DNA of 64,000 nucleotides. Source: Comamonas sp. BIGb0152. GTDB taxonomy: Bacteria > Pseudomonadota > Gammaproteobacteria > Burkholderiales > Burkholderiaceae_C. The notes beneath the pieces were generated by a model. That model did not search any database and had not been told where the DNA came from. It saw only the letters and a list, made by a program, of their open reading frames with translations. The translations under genes were made by a program, and so were the position numbers. This document shows, piece after piece, positions 23,415 to 36,289 of this stretch (the stretch's first letter is position 1; the number at the start of each line of letters is the position of its first letter). The DNA is taken from contig NZ_JANUDY010000006.1 of the NCBI RefSeq assembly GCF_024809975.1, positions 186,001 to 250,000 on the forward strand. Reading direction: 5' to 3'.

Positions 23415-24149
23415 GTGACGCCCCCGGCCACCAAGGCCCGCATCCTGGTGGTCGATGACGACCCGGAGATCCGCGAGCTGCTCTGCGACTACCTGCGCGC
23501 CCAGGGCATGCAGGCGGCCGCCGTGGCCGATGGCCAGGGCATGTGGGATTGGCTGGCGCGCCACAGCGCAGACCTGGTGGTGCTGGATCTGATGCTGCCC
23601 GGCGTCGACGGCCTGGCGCTGTGCCGCAGCCTGCGCGAGCGCACGCCCATCGCCGTGGTGATGCTGACGGCCAGGGGCACGCTGATGGACCGCATTCTGG
23701 GGCTGGAGATGGGCGCCGACGACTACCTGCCCAAGCCCTTTGACCCGCGCGAGCTGCTGGCGCGCATCAGCGGCGTGCTGCGGCGCACGCGCCAGGTGCC
23801 AGCCTCCATGCACGAGCCCGAGCACCTGACCACCCTGCGCTTTGCCGGCTGGACCTTGAACATGCAAAGCCGCAGCCTGCACAACCCCGAGGGCCTGCTG
23901 ATCAGCCTGGCCCAGTCGGACTACCGCGTGCTCTGCGCACTGGCGCAGAACCCGCAACGCACCCTGAGCCGCGACTACCTGGCCGAGTACACCTTTGGCC
24001 GCGAGCGCCAGGCGCTGGACCGCGCCGTCGATGTCTGCATCAGCCGCCTGCGCCAGCACCTGGAGCCCCAGCCGCGCCAGGCACAGCTGCTGCGCACAGT
24101 GCGCAATGCCGGCTATGTGCTGGCCTGCGAGGTCGAGACCCTGGCCTGA
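23415..24149 (+). CDS. OmpR-family response regulator (orphan)
   Basis: A 244-aa two-domain regulator: receiver with DDD (acidic pocket), VVLDLMLPG (phospho-acceptor Asp), MLTARG and Lys in YLPKPFDPRE, followed by a winged-helix C-terminal domain ending in LLRTVRNAGYVLACEV. I start it at a GTG preceded by GGAGA at good spacing, giving the usual family length; an upstream Met at 23298 would add 39 atypical residues. No histidine kinase gene is adjacent. It is divergent from the Fur-box ABC operon and may respond to a kinase elsewhere. Confidence 0.85.
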   Translation: MTPPATKARILVVDDDPEIRELLCDYLRAQGMQAAAVADGQGMWDWLARHSADLVVLDLMLPGVDGLALCRSLRERTPIAVVMLTARGTLMDRILGLEMGADDYLPKPFDPRELLARISGVLRRTRQVPASMHEPEHLTTLRFAGWTLNMQSRSLHNPEGLLISLAQSDYRVLCALAQNPQRTLSRDYLAEYTFGRERQALDRAVDVCISRLRQHLEPQPRQAQLLRTVRNAGYVLACEVETLA

Positions 24150-24353
24150 GCCCGGCTCGTCCTCGTCACCAGGCCTGGCTGCGCTGCTCGCCAGCTTGGC
24201 GCGTGCAGATCAAGCACTCGGCGGTGCTGCTGCCGATCCGTTTTTTCCCTGCATACCAGCTGCCTGCCCATGGCCTGGGCTTAAACCCGCACGCATTTTT
24301 TAAACAGATTCAGGCTGATAAGCAGACATCCGCGGACGTCCCTGAGCCGCGCA

Positions 24354-25823
24354 TCACTTCCCAATACAAAAGCTGGAAAAAATCACCCCCAGCAGATCAT
24401 CCGACGTGAACTCGCCCGTGATCGCATTGAGCGCGTGCTGGGCCAGGCGCAGCTCTTCGGCCAGCAGGTCCAGCGCGGGGCTGTCCACATGCAACTGGGC
24501 ATGGGCGATGTCCAGGTGTTCTTCGACCTGTTGCAGCGCCTGCACATGGCGGGCGCGGGCGATGTAGGTGCCTTCGGCGGCGGGCTGCCAGCCGGCCATG
24601 GCCAGCAGCTGCTGGCGCAGGCTGTCGAGGCCGTCACCGGTTTTGGCCGACAGCACCAGCGGCGGCTGGTCGCCAGCGGAGGCAGAAGCCGCAGACGTGC
24701 TGAACTGCACGGCCGCCTCGGCGCTTTGGCGGCGCGCCTCGTCAGGCGTCAGCGCATCGGCCTTGTTCCAGACCTGCAGCACCGGCACGCTGGCGGGCAG
24801 TTGCTGCTGCAGGGTGGCAGCAATCTCGCGGTCGGCCTGGGCATAGCCGGGCTCGGCCATGCGGGTCAGGTCGTGCAAAAACAGCACGGCATCGGCGGCG
24901 GCAATTTCTTCCCAGGCGCGGGCGATACCGATGCGCTCCACCTCGTCGCTGCTCTCGCGCAGGCCGGCGGTGTCGATGACATGCAGGGGCACGCCCTCGA
25001 TCTGAATGGTTTGCGTGACCTTGTCGCGCGTGGTGCCGGCAATGGGCGTGACGATGGCCAGCTCCGCGCCAGCCAGCGCGTTGAGCAAGGAGCTTTTGCC
25101 GGCATTGGGCTGGCCGGCAATCACCACCTTGATGCCCTCGCGCAGCAAGGCGCCCTGGCGGGTGCGCTGCATGACGGCTTGCACAGTGGCGCGCAGCTGG
25201 TCCAGCTGGCCATAGGCATCGGCCTTTTGCAGAAAGTCGATTTCCTCTTCAGGGAAATCCAGGGTGGCCTCGACCAGCATGCGCAGGTGTACCAGCGCAT
25301 CGCGCAGGCGGTGTACTTCTTGTGAGAACACGCCGGTCAGCGAGCGGCTGGCACTGCGTGCCGCCGCCTCGGTGCTGGCGTCGATCAGATCGGCAATCGC
25401 CTCGGCCTGGGCCAGGTCGATCTTGTCGTTCAGAAAAGCGCGCTCGGTGAACTCACCCGGCTCGGCCAGACGCAGGCCGGGCAACAGCGGCTTGCCACTG
25501 TCAGACTCGGCTTGCGCGGCCTCCAGGCAGCGGGCCAGCAGCAGCTGCAGCACCACGGGGCCGCCGTGGGCCTGCAGCTCCAGCACGTCTTCGCCGGTGT
25601 AGCTGTGCGGCGCGGGGAAGTACAGCGCCAGCCCCTGGTCAATCGCCTGGCCGTCCGCCGCCTTGAAGGGCAGGTAACTGGCCTCGCGCGGCTTCAGTGC
25701 CTTGCCGCAAAGCCGCTCAATCAGCGGCGCAATCGCCTTGCCCGATACCCGCACAATGCCCACCGCTCCGCGCCCTGGGGCAGTGGCAATGGCAACAATC
25801 GGATCGTGGTGGCGGGCAAGCAT
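24354..25823 (-). CDS. mnmE: tRNA modification GTPase MnmE (TrmE)
   Basis: A 489-aa protein: N-terminal folate-binding domain with [20 protein letters not shown], helical domain, G domain with G1 [13 protein letters not shown] (about 225), G2/G3 GTTRDKV and DTAGLRES, G4 WNKAD, and the catalytic C-terminal CIGK. With MnmG it makes the cmnm5 group on wobble U34 of tRNAs. I start at the Met giving [11 protein letters not shown]; another Met 12 codons upstream is possible. It is transcribed with, but not directly next to, yidC. Confidence 0.95.
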   Translation of the reverse strand: MLARHHDPIVAIATAPGRGAVGIVRVSGKAIAPLIERLCGKALKPREASYLPFKAADGQAIDQGLALYFPAPHSYTGEDVLELQAHGGPVVLQLLLARCLEAAQAESDSGKPLLPGLRLAEPGEFTERAFLNDKIDLAQAEAIADLIDASTEAAARSASRSLTGVFSQEVHRLRDALVHLRMLVEATLDFPEEEIDFLQKADAYGQLDQLRATVQAVMQRTRQGALLREGIKVVIAGQPNAGKSSLLNALAGAELAIVTPIAGTTRDKVTQTIQIEGVPLHVIDTAGLRESSDEVERIGIARAWEEIAAADAVLFLHDLTRMAEPGYAQADREIAATLQQQLPASVPVLQVWNKADALTPDEARRQSAEAAVQFSTSAASASAGDQPPLVLSAKTGDGLDSLRQQLLAMAGWQPAAEGTYIARARHVQALQQVEEHLDIAHAQLHVDSPALDLLAEELRLAQHALNAITGEFTSDDLLGVIFSSFCIGK

Positions 25824-25931
25824 GGCAGGTCTCTGGCGCGAGTGGGGCAAGCTCGACATTATCGGGGGGCAGGGCCAGCCGCCCGCGCCCCAGGCTATTG
25901 GCCCGCCTTGTGCCGCCTCCCCGGCCCCATG

Positions 25932-25957
25932 AAAAAAGCCTGCTTGCGCAGGCTTTT
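25932..25957 (-). terminator. Rho-independent terminator
   Basis: A hairpin AAAAGCCTGC / GCAGGCTTTT, with the run of six T on the minus strand, lies about 28 bases after the stop of the peptide-type binding protein gene. It separates that gene from mnmE. Confidence 0.85.
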
Positions 25958-25984
25958 GGGGCTGTGGAGTGTGTGGCGCGTGGC

Positions 25985-27568
25985 TTACTTGACCGTGGTC
26001 CAGGCAGGGATCGGCCGTGCATCGGCGCGGTAGACGGTCTCGATGCCCTTGCGCATGGCCCAGGGGAAGATCTGGTGGTGCACGGGGATGGTGTAGAAGT
26101 TGTCCTTGGTCATCTTCAGTGCATCATTGATCAAGGCATCGCGCTTGGCCGTGTCGGTCTCGGTCTTCATCGCGTCGATCTTGGCGTCCAAGTCCTTGTC
26201 GGCAATGCGGCCGCCGTTGTACACGCCGCCGCCGGCTGTGCCCTTGCTGTGGATCAGCGCATCCAAGGAGTAGAGCGAATCAAACGTGGCCACACCCCAG
26301 CCGAACAGGTAGGCATTGGGCTCGGCGTTCATCACGCGGGTCACGAACTGTGCCATCGGCGTGGCCTGCAGGCTGGTCTTGATGCCAATGCGGGTCCACA
26401 TCGCGGTGACGGCCTGGCAGATTGCCTCGTCGTTCACATAGCGGTCGTTCGGGCATTCGAGCTTGAGGTTGAAGCCATTGGGGTAGCCGGCCTCGGCCAG
26501 CAGCTTCTTGGCGCCTTCGACGTCGTACTTGGCCGCACGCTCTTCGAGCTGCTTGCTCCAGCCATGCACCATCGGTGCCACCATGGTGCCGGCGGTGATG
26601 GACATGCCGCGCATGGTGCGCTTGTGCAGGCCGTCGGTGTCAATCGCCATGTACATGGCCTTGCGCACGCGCACATCCTTGATCGGGTTCTTGCCCGGCG
26701 TGCCCGCGCCTGGCAGCTCGTCACGGAACATGTCCAGACCCAGGTAGATGGTGCGGTTCTCGGTGCCTTCAAGCAGACGCAGCTCGGGCGTCTTCTTGAT
26801 GCGCTCCTGGTCTTGCGGGGGTGGATCGACCATGAAGTCGACCTGGTTGGAGATCAGCGCCGCAGTGCGGGTAGCGGCCGACTTGATGGGGGTGAAGATG
26901 ATTTCGTCCACGTTGCCGGTAGGCTTGTCCCACCAGGCGGCGTTCTTCTTCAAGGTCAGCTTCACATCCGGCTGCCAGCTGACGGCCACAAAAGAGCCCG
27001 TGCCGTTGGTGTTGCGGCTGGAGTAGCTTTCTTCCTTGCCGGCGTAGTCCTGGGTTTTGACGGCATTGTTCTTCTCGGCCCAGGCCTTGTTCATGATGCG
27101 CGCTTCGGTCAGCTCGCGCAGCAAGATGGGGTTGGGGCCCTTGAGGATCAGGTCCACGGTGAAGTCATCGACCTTCTTGACCTCTTTGATGCTCTGGGTG
27201 GCGCTCATCATGTTCGATGGCGGGGTCATGATGCGGGTCAGCGAGAAGACCACGTCATCGGCGGTAAACGGCGCGCCGTCGTGGAATTTCACGCCCTTGC
27301 GCAGTTCAAATCGCCACTGGGTGGGGCTCACCTCGGTCCACTTGGTGGCCAGCGCGGGCTCCAGCTGGAAATCCTTGCCGTAGCGCACCAGCGGCTCATA
27401 CACCTGCTGCAAGAAAGCATGGGTGGTCTGGTGGTTCTGTGCGTGAGGGTCCAGGGTCAGGATGTCATTGGCACCTGCCCAGCGCAAGGAAGCTGCCTGG
27501 GCCGCGCCCGCACAGAGCAACACCGCCAGCGCCAGCGCGCTAGGTCGAAAAACCGATACTTTCGCCAT
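25985..27568 (-). CDS. Peptide/nickel-type ABC transporter substrate-binding protein
   Basis: A 527-aa SBP_bac_5 family protein with signal peptide (to AAQA, about residue 26), then [11 protein letters not shown], a [22 protein letters not shown] segment typical of DppA/OppA proteins and a large two-lobed fold. Residues downstream are normal. It is monocistronic, with terminators on both sides, and no permease or ATPase genes are nearby. It sits between mnmE and yidC, which are usually adjacent in related genomes, so it looks like an insertion into the origin cluster. Substrate unknown. Confidence 0.9.
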   Translation of the reverse strand: MAKVSVFRPSALALAVLLCAGAAQAASLRWAGANDILTLDPHAQNHQTTHAFLQQVYEPLVRYGKDFQLEPALATKWTEVSPTQWRFELRKGVKFHDGAPFTADDVVFSLTRIMTPPSNMMSATQSIKEVKKVDDFTVDLILKGPNPILLRELTEARIMNKAWAEKNNAVKTQDYAGKEESYSSRNTNGTGSFVAVSWQPDVKLTLKKNAAWWDKPTGNVDEIIFTPIKSAATRTAALISNQVDFMVDPPPQDQERIKKTPELRLLEGTENRTIYLGLDMFRDELPGAGTPGKNPIKDVRVRKAMYMAIDTDGLHKRTMRGMSITAGTMVAPMVHGWSKQLEERAAKYDVEGAKKLLAEAGYPNGFNLKLECPNDRYVNDEAICQAVTAMWTRIGIKTSLQATPMAQFVTRVMNAEPNAYLFGWGVATFDSLYSLDALIHSKGTAGGGVYNGGRIADKDLDAKIDAMKTETDTAKRDALINDALKMTKDNFYTIPVHHQIFPWAMRKGIETVYRADARPIPAWTTVK

Positions 27569-27618
27569 ACCTGAACCCCTATTTTGTTGAACACATTTTC
27601 AAACAACTCATGCTAACG

Positions 27619-27646
27619 AAAAAACGGTCGCTAATGCGACCGTTTG
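27619..27646 (-). terminator. Rho-independent terminator of the rpmH-yidC cluster
   Basis: The hairpin AAACGGTCGC taat GCGACCGTTT lies 55 bases after the yidC stop, with a T run on the minus strand. It ends the rpmH-rnpA-yidD-yidC transcript before the binding protein gene. Confidence 0.85.
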
Positions 27647-27700
27647 GGAGGTGTATCCGGGAATGCCCGCCTAGGCAATCCCTGCATTGACAAATGCTGG

Positions 27701-29398
27701 CTACTTGAACTTGGGCAGATTGAACTGCGGTGGCACACCCATGCGGGTATTGATGATCCACTGCTGGGCAATCGACAGCACGTTGTTGGTCAGCCAGTAC
27801 AGCACCAGACCGGCGGGGAAGAAGAAGAACATCACGCTGAACATCAGCGGCATGATCCACATCATCTTGGCTTGCATCGGATCGGGTGGTGCGGGGTTCA
27901 GCGCCGTCTGCAGCAGCGACGACAGGGTCATCAGCACCGGCAGGATGAAGAACGGATCGGGCACCGACAGGTCATGGATCCAGCCGATCCAAGGCGCGTT
28001 GCGGATTTCCACCGACGACAGCAGCACCCAGTACAGCGCGATAAACACCGGAATCTGGATCACGATCGGGAAGCAACCGCCCATGGGGTTGACCTTCTCT
28101 TCGCGGTAGATGCGCATCATCTCCTGCTGCATCTGCTGGGGCTTGTCCTTGAGGCGTTCACGCATCTCCATGATGCGCGGGTTGATCGCCTTCATCTTGG
28201 CCATCGACGAGTAGGCCTTGGCATTGAGCCAGTAGAACGCGATCTTCAGCAGCAGCACCAGGGCCACAATCGACCAGCCCCAGTTGCCGATGAAGCTGTG
28301 CAGCTTGTCGAGCAACCAGTACAGCGGCTTAGCCAGAATCGTCACCCAGCCATAGTCCTTGACCAGTTCCAGGCCAGGGGCGATGGATTCCAGGGTCTTT
28401 TCGATTTGCGGGCCCACAAAGAGGCGCGCATCGATGGACTTGCTCTGGCCCGGTGCAATCTCGCCCAGGTGGGTGATCTCGCCAACCGAGTACAGGTTGG
28501 AGCCGGCCTTGCGCACATAGATGTCGCGCTGCGTGCCCTGGGGCAGCAGCCAGGCGCTGGCAAAGTAGTGCTGCACCATGGCCACGTAGCCGTTGTCAGC
28601 CGACTTGTCCACGCTGTCGGTCTTGCCGTTTTCGATGTCCTTGAAATCCACCTTGTGGTATTTCTTGGCCTCGGTGTAGACGGCAGGGCCGGTGAAGGTC
28701 GAATAGAACGAGGACTCGCCTGGCGGCTTGTTGCCATCGCGCGTCAGCTGCAGGTACAGCTGGGGGTTGACCGCTGCCGAGCCGGTGTTGACCACCTCTT
28801 GCTTCAAGCCAATGGCGTAGTCGCCGCGCTTGAGAGTCCAGGTCTTGACCAGCTTGACACCACCCAGGTCGGGCGACTCGAACACCACGCTCAGCTCGTT
28901 CTGGCCATCGGCCAACTCACGCGGACCGGGCTTAGCGGTCATCGCCGTCTTGTGGGTCGGGAAGTTGCCACCGATCAGGCCGGTCTGGGCGACGTACACG
29001 CGGTTGGCGCTTTCATCGAGCAGCTTGATGGCCTTGGTCTTGTCGTCCTGGTCTGCGTACTTGAGCAGCTCAGCACCCACCAGGGATGCGCCTTCGCTGT
29101 CAAAGGTCAGGCGCAGCAGGTCGGAGGCCACGGTCAGCTTTTCGCGGGCAGCGGCCGGTGCGGCGTCTGCCGCAGCGGTGCCGGGCACATTGCTGGCATT
29201 GGCCGTGGCTGCCGGGTTGGCGCTGGCTGCGGGCAGACCGGTATCGGTACCGACTGTCTCAGCGGGCGCCTGGGCCGTCACCTCAGGTGTGGGGAAAAAA
29301 GTGGGTTTGCGACCATTGTGGATTTGCCACTTGTCCCAGAGCAGGACCAGGGAGAAACCAAATATCACCCACAAGATGGTGCGGCGAATATCGTTCAT
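27701..29398 (-). CDS. yidC: Membrane protein insertase YidC
   Basis: A 565-aa inner-membrane protein: N-terminal helix (MNDIRRTILWVIFGFSLVLL), large periplasmic P1 domain (about 60-350) and the conserved insertase core from about 355 onward with PLYWLLDKLHSFIGNWGWS and PVFIALYWVLLSSVEIRNAP. It inserts membrane proteins, with or without SecYEG. Its start overlaps the yidD stop by 4 bases. Length fits gammaproteobacterial and betaproteobacterial YidC. Confidence 0.97.
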   Translation of the reverse strand: MNDIRRTILWVIFGFSLVLLWDKWQIHNGRKPTFFPTPEVTAQAPAETVGTDTGLPAASANPAATANASNVPGTAAADAAPAAAREKLTVASDLLRLTFDSEGASLVGAELLKYADQDDKTKAIKLLDESANRVYVAQTGLIGGNFPTHKTAMTAKPGPRELADGQNELSVVFESPDLGGVKLVKTWTLKRGDYAIGLKQEVVNTGSAAVNPQLYLQLTRDGNKPPGESSFYSTFTGPAVYTEAKKYHKVDFKDIENGKTDSVDKSADNGYVAMVQHYFASAWLLPQGTQRDIYVRKAGSNLYSVGEITHLGEIAPGQSKSIDARLFVGPQIEKTLESIAPGLELVKDYGWVTILAKPLYWLLDKLHSFIGNWGWSIVALVLLLKIAFYWLNAKAYSSMAKMKAINPRIMEMRERLKDKPQQMQQEMMRIYREEKVNPMGGCFPIVIQIPVFIALYWVLLSSVEIRNAPWIGWIHDLSVPDPFFILPVLMTLSSLLQTALNPAPPDPMQAKMMWIMPLMFSVMFFFFPAGLVLYWLTNNVLSIAQQWIINTRMGVPPQFNLPKFK

Positions 29399-29679
29399 GA
29401 AGACTTCTCAGAGGGGGAAGAGGATGAATCGGCGGGAGTCACCAGACGACTAAACCAGCGGGGATGCGCGGGGACCGGATCAAGGCCGCCCTCGCACCAG
29501 GGATGGCAGCGCGCCAGGCGGCGCACTGTCAAATAGCTGCCCATGGCAGCCCCATGCTGTTCCAGCGCCTGCAATGAATAGGCAGAGCACGTGGGCTCGA
29601 ACCGGCAGGCAGAACCCAGCCAAGGGCTCAGCAGCAGCCGGTAGCCACGCACCAAGCCCATGAGCAAGCGTTGCATCAT
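29395..29679 (-). CDS. yidD: Membrane protein insertion efficiency factor YidD
   Basis: A 94-aa protein with the family signature LVRGYRLLLSPWLG, CRFEPTCSAYSLQAL and RRLARCHPWCEGGLDPVP. It is a peripheral membrane protein that helps YidC-dependent insertion. It overlaps rnpA by 4 bases and yidC by 4 bases, which makes the cluster translationally coupled throughout. The C-terminal Ser/Glu-rich tail is a little long. Confidence 0.95.
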   Translation of the reverse strand: MMQRLLMGLVRGYRLLLSPWLGSACRFEPTCSAYSLQALEQHGAAMGSYLTVRRLARCHPWCEGGLDPVPAHPRWFSRLVTPADSSSSPSEKSS

Positions 29680-30158
29680 ACGCTAAGCGCCTTGGCGCCG
29701 TCGGCGCGCTCGGCTTTGGCGGGCTGGCTGTTTTTGTGCGCGCGCGCAAACAGCTGCATCAGCTCGGCCCGCACCGCTTGCTTGAGCACATCGGAGCTGG
29801 GGCTGATGAATTGTTGGCGATCGAACGTGCTGCGCAGGCGCACCACGTGCGCTGCCACCGGCAGCTGCGCCTCATGCAAGGCAGCCACCGCAAATATCTG
29901 CCGCTTGATGGCATTGCGCGTCACGGCGCGGCGCGCCCAGCGCTTGGGCACCATGGCACCCAACCAGGTCGCCTCAAACGCAAAAAGAGCCTGTGGCACA
30001 ACCTTGGAAGGTTGGTCACCAGGCCCTGATGGAGCAGCGGCATTGCCAGGGGCGTTGGCAGGCAAAACCAGCCGATGCAGCGCAAAATGCGCCGTACGGG
30101 CGATGGTGCCACCTGCCATGGCGGCCTGAAACTGGGGGCGTGTCTTAAGGCGATGCAT
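29676..30158 (-). CDS. rnpA: Ribonuclease P protein component
   Basis: A 160-aa basic protein starting MHRLKTRPQFQAAMAG, with the RNR motif region RRAVTRNAIKRQIFAVA that contacts RNase P RNA. It has an extra insertion of about 30 residues (residues 35-60, Pro/Gly-rich) relative to E. coli RnpA, common in Burkholderiales. The longer open frame to 30359 overlaps rpmH on the same strand and is not used. It processes the 5' end of tRNAs. Confidence 0.93.
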   Translation of the reverse strand: MHRLKTRPQFQAAMAGGTIARTAHFALHRLVLPANAPGNAAAPSGPGDQPSKVVPQALFAFEATWLGAMVPKRWARRAVTRNAIKRQIFAVAALHEAQLPVAAHVVRLRSTFDRQQFISPSSDVLKQAVRAELMQLFARAHKNSQPAKAERADGAKALSV

Positions 30159-30217
30159 AAGTCTCACCCCCTGGTGCAGTACCTGGCACCCGAGAGGTGC
30201 CTGCCACCCTGTTGGCC

Positions 30218-30352
30218 TTACAGGCCCAGACGCTTGCGGCCCTTGGCGCGGCGGGCGTTGATAACAGCGCGGCCACCCTTGGTCTTCATGCGAACGAGGA
30301 AGCCGTGGGTACGGGCGCGGCGGACTTTGGAAGGTTGGTAAGTACGTTTCAT
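30218..30352 (-). CDS. rpmH: 50S ribosomal protein L34
   Basis: A 44-aa protein: [18 protein letters not shown] then [20 protein letters not shown], ending RKRLGL. This is a full-length L34 with nothing missing. It is the first gene of the rpmH-rnpA-yidD-yidC cluster and lies opposite dnaA across the putative origin. Confidence 0.98.
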   Translation of the reverse strand: MKRTYQPSKVRRARTHGFLVRMKTKGGRAVINARRAKGRKRLGL

Positions 30353-30696
30353 GATGCAATTCCTAGAGAGGCTTGGTTCCGGTTTGATGGCAGCGTGCGT
30401 CCAAAAATGAACACAGAAGCGACCAAGCTCAAGACCTGCTCAAGCGCAACACCGGTGAAATAGTGCGGGCCACCCCTGCTGGCTAGGCCTATGCCTGGCT
30501 ACCAGCGCGGATGGATACGCGCGTAAAATTCGCCCTGACATGCAGGGAAACCGCAAATTATCGCAGTGTTTACTGTCCTTGGCAATTACTTGGCTTTGTC
30601 CTCGGTTTTTTCTGTAATATGCGCAGACTTTTTGCCAAGTCGGCTGTCATCCGGCGCCGCAACCCGTCGATTGCCTTTTTGCAGACAAGTCCATTG

Positions 30697-30705
30697 TGTG
30701 GATAA
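30697..30705 (-). promoter_or_regulatory. DnaA box
   Basis: Perfect 9-mer TTATCCACA on the minus strand, about 95 bases upstream of the dnaA start. Confidence 0.85.
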
Positions 30706-30747
30706 CTTTTGCACAAGCTACAATAGACAGCCGATCAACCTTCCCCC

Positions 30748-30756
30748 TTATCCACA
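30748..30756 (+). promoter_or_regulatory. DnaA box
   Basis: Perfect 9-mer TTATCCACA on the plus strand, about 42 bases upstream of the dnaA start. The pair of inverted boxes suggests autoregulation of dnaA as well as origin binding. Confidence 0.85.
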
Positions 30757-30797
30757 ACAACAACAGCGTGGGGGACGAATATTTCCGTGGGATAACA

Positions 30798-32336
30798 ATG
30801 GATGAAGCCAGCCTGGGCCAAGGTTTGTGGCGCGCAGTTGTAGAGCAACTCGCCCAAGAAATGCCCGAGCAACAGTTCAACACCTGGATCAAGCCGCTGA
30901 CCGCTGTCGTGTCGGACGACTTGTCCAAGGTCACGCTCTATGTGGCCAACCGTTTCAAGCTCGACTGGATTCGCGCCCAATACACCGGCCGCCTGGCCGC
31001 CATGCTGGAAGAAACCTACGGACAACCCGTGGCCATTGAACTGGCCATCGCCCAGCGCGATGCCGCTGTGCGCACCGTGGTGCGCCCGCCTGTGCGCAGC
31101 GGCGGGCCGGTGGTCTCGTCGTCGCAAGGCAGTGGTACTTCGTCCGGCATGGGCCTGGGGCCCTCCTACGGGCCAGCCAGCCGCAACCCCGCGCAAGCAG
31201 CACCCCATGCTGCCGATCAGTACCGCAACAACATCCAGGTCAGCGATGGCGGCCCTGCGCCCACCAGCAACGGCCATGCCGAAGCGGGCGATACCGGCAA
31301 TGCCAGCGGCAACTTCCGCAGCCGTTTGAACCCGGTGCTCACTTTTGACACCCTGGTCGAAGGTACCGCCAACCGCATGGCCCGCTCGGCCGCCATGCAC
31401 GTGGCCGCTTCGCCCGGCCATCTGTACAACCCCTTATTCATCTACGGTGGCGTCGGTCTGGGTAAGACCCACTTGGTGCATGCGGTGGGCAACAAGCTGC
31501 TGGCCGACAACCCGGATGCCAAAGTTCTCTACATCCATGCCGAGCAGTTCGTCTCGGATGTGGTCAAGTCCTACCAGCGCCGCACCTTTGACGAGTTCAA
31601 GGAGCGCTACCACTCGCTCGATCTGCTGCTGATCGACGATGTGCAGTTCTTTGCCAACAAGGACCGCACGCAAGAAGAATTCTTCAACGCCTTTGAAGCC
31701 TTGCTGGCCAAGAAGAGCCACATCGTGATGACGTCCGACACCTATCCCAAGGGGCTGGCGAACATCCACGAGCGCTTGGTCTCGCGCTTTGACTCGGGCC
31801 TGACGGTAGCCATCGAGCCGCCCGAGCTGGAGATGCGCGTTGCAATTTTGATCAACAAATCGAGGGTCGAAGGCACGGAGATGCCTGAGGAAGTGGCCTT
31901 TTTCGTCGCCAAGAACGTGCGCTCCAACGTGCGCGAGCTCGAAGGCGCACTGCGCAAGATCCTGGCTTACTCGCGCTTCAACCAAAAGGAAATCTCCATC
32001 CAGCTGGCCCGCGAGGCGCTGCGTGATCTGCTGTCGATCCAGAACCGCCAGATCAGCGTGGAGAACATCCAAAAGACCGTGGCGGACTACTACAAGATCA
32101 AGGTCGCCGACATGTACAGCAAAAAGCGCCCGGCCAGCATTGCCCGCCCGCGCCAGATTGCCATGTACCTGGCCAAGGAGCTGACCCAAAAAAGCCTGCC
32201 CGAGATTGGCGAGTTGTTTGGTGGCCGCGACCACACCACCGTGCTGCACGCGGTGCGCAAGATCGGTGGCGAGCGCCAGCAACTGACCGAGTTGAACCAG
32301 CAATTGCACGTGCTGGAACAGACGCTCAAGGGCTAG
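30798..32336 (+). CDS. dnaA: Chromosomal replication initiator protein DnaA
   Basis: A 512-aa protein: domain I ([22 protein letters not shown]), a long variable Gly/Pro/Ser-rich domain II (about 100-175), AAA+ domain III with Walker [11 protein letters not shown] and Walker [10 protein letters not shown], and domain IV with the DNA-binding signature [16 protein letters not shown]. It melts oriC and loads DnaB. The start MDEASLGQG is chosen by homology; upstream in-frame codons lie over the DnaA boxes. Confidence 0.98.
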   Translation: MDEASLGQGLWRAVVEQLAQEMPEQQFNTWIKPLTAVVSDDLSKVTLYVANRFKLDWIRAQYTGRLAAMLEETYGQPVAIELAIAQRDAAVRTVVRPPVRSGGPVVSSSQGSGTSSGMGLGPSYGPASRNPAQAAPHAADQYRNNIQVSDGGPAPTSNGHAEAGDTGNASGNFRSRLNPVLTFDTLVEGTANRMARSAAMHVAASPGHLYNPLFIYGGVGLGKTHLVHAVGNKLLADNPDAKVLYIHAEQFVSDVVKSYQRRTFDEFKERYHSLDLLLIDDVQFFANKDRTQEEFFNAFEALLAKKSHIVMTSDTYPKGLANIHERLVSRFDSGLTVAIEPPELEMRVAILINKSRVEGTEMPEEVAFFVAKNVRSNVRELEGALRKILAYSRFNQKEISIQLAREALRDLLSIQNRQISVENIQKTVADYYKIKVADMYSKKRPASIARPRQIAMYLAKELTQKSLPEIGELFGGRDHTTVLHAVRKIGGERQQLTELNQQLHVLEQTLKG

Positions 32337-32465
32337 CCGATGGAATTTTTTGTTTTCGCCAATTGCCTGCCAGCCGCAGGCACAATGGCAAATGGGACAG
32401 GTGCAGAGGGGGCTCCGTGCACAACTGCCGTCCACAACAACACCGCAATTTGACAAGAGGTTGAA

Positions 32466-33584
32466 ATGATTGTTCTGAAGGCCACACAAGACAAAGTCAT
32501 CGCAGTACTGCAGTCGGTCGCCGGTATTGTCGAGCGGCGCCACACCTTGCCCATTTTGGCCAATGTGCTGATCCGCAAGACGGGCAATGCGCTGCAGCTG
32601 ACCACCAGCGATCTGGAAATCCAGATCCGCACCACCGCCGAGCTGGGCGGTGACATGGGCGACTTCACCACCACCGTGGGCGCGCGCAAGCTGATCGACA
32701 TCTTGAAGACCATGCCCAGCGACCAGACCGTGAGCCTGGAGACGCAGCAGTCCAAGATGATCCTCAAGGGCGGCAAGAGCCGCTTTACCTTGCAGACCTT
32801 GCCGGCCGAGGACTTCCCGCTGGTGCAAGAGGCGCCCTCGTTCGGCCCCGTGTTCAGCGTGCCGCAAAAGGTGCTCAAGGACCTGATGAGCCAGGTCTCG
32901 TTTGCGATGGCCGTGCAAGACATCCGTTACTACCTGAACGGCATCCTGTTTGTGGCCGAAGGCAACACCTTGAGCCTGGTGGCCACCGACGGCCACCGCC
33001 TGGCCTTTGCCAGCGCCACCCTGGATGTGGAAGTGCCCAAGCAGGAAGTGATTCTGCCGCGCAAGACCGTGCTGGAACTCCAGCGCCTCTTGTCGGACGC
33101 GAGCGGCGACAACCAACCCGTCATCGAGATGCAGTTCGCCAGCAACCAGGCGCGCTTCACCTTCGCCGGCATGGAATTCGTCACCAAGCTGGTCGAGGGC
33201 AAGTTCCCCGACTACAACCGCGTCATCCCGCGCAACCACCCCCACAGCATCACCCTGGGCCGCGCGCCGCTGCTGGCCAGCATGCAGCGCACGGCCATCA
33301 TGACCAGCGACAAGTTCAAGGGCGTGCGCCTGACGATTGAGCCCGGCACCCTGCGCATTGCGGCCAACAACGCCGAGCAGGAAGAGGCCGTGGACGAGCT
33401 GGACATCGACTACGGCGGCCCGGCTGTCGAAGTCGGCTTCAACGTCACCTACCTGATCGATGTGCTCTCCAACATGAGCCAGGACATGGTCGCTATCGAC
33501 TTTGCCGACAACAACAACTCGGCCCTGATCACCAACCCGGAAAACGACAGCTTCAAGTACGTGGTCATGCCCATGCGCATGTAA
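32466..33584 (+). CDS. dnaN: DNA polymerase III subunit beta (sliding clamp)
   Basis: A 372-aa clamp starting MIVLKATQDKVIAVLQSV with three topologically equal domains and the C-terminal YVVMPMRM that forms part of the protein-binding cleft. It follows dnaA by 129 bases and has AGAGG upstream of the ATG. Length is normal (E. coli 366). It tethers polymerases to DNA. Confidence 0.98.
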   Translation: MIVLKATQDKVIAVLQSVAGIVERRHTLPILANVLIRKTGNALQLTTSDLEIQIRTTAELGGDMGDFTTTVGARKLIDILKTMPSDQTVSLETQQSKMILKGGKSRFTLQTLPAEDFPLVQEAPSFGPVFSVPQKVLKDLMSQVSFAMAVQDIRYYLNGILFVAEGNTLSLVATDGHRLAFASATLDVEVPKQEVILPRKTVLELQRLLSDASGDNQPVIEMQFASNQARFTFAGMEFVTKLVEGKFPDYNRVIPRNHPHSITLGRAPLLASMQRTAIMTSDKFKGVRLTIEPGTLRIAANNAEQEEAVDELDIDYGGPAVEVGFNVTYLIDVLSNMSQDMVAIDFADNNNSALITNPENDSFKYVVMPMRM

Positions 33585-33640
33585 ACCACCGATTCGACCC
33601 GCGCGCAGGACTGCACCGACGCAGACCGGCGCGCCACTGA

Positions 33641-36283
<2,643 letters not shown>

Positions 36284-36289
36284 TGGAGG

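Larger units (their letters stand above)
30353..30797. other. Putative chromosomal replication origin (oriC)
   Basis: A 445-bp intergenic region between divergent rpmH and dnaA. It contains two perfect DnaA boxes in opposite orientation (TGTGGATAA at 30697-30705 and TTATCCACA at 30748-30756), an AT-richer part at about 30550-30630 and the promoters of both operons. Gene order rpmH-oriC-dnaA-dnaN-gyrB is the common origin arrangement in betaproteobacteria. Only two consensus boxes are clear; weaker boxes would need a scoring search. Confidence 0.75.

Noticed and set aside
25697-27574. 625-codon plus-strand frame over the binding protein gene
   Set aside because: It is antisense to an obvious SBP_bac_5 gene in GC-rich DNA, with composition typical of shadow frames.
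27644-29536. 630-codon plus-strand frame over yidC
   Set aside because: It is antisense to yidC and full of His/Gln/Arg-rich sequence with no domain.
30353-30797. tRNA or small RNA gene in the origin region
   Set aside because: No cloverleaf or strong hairpin was found; the features present are DnaA boxes and promoter-like sequence.
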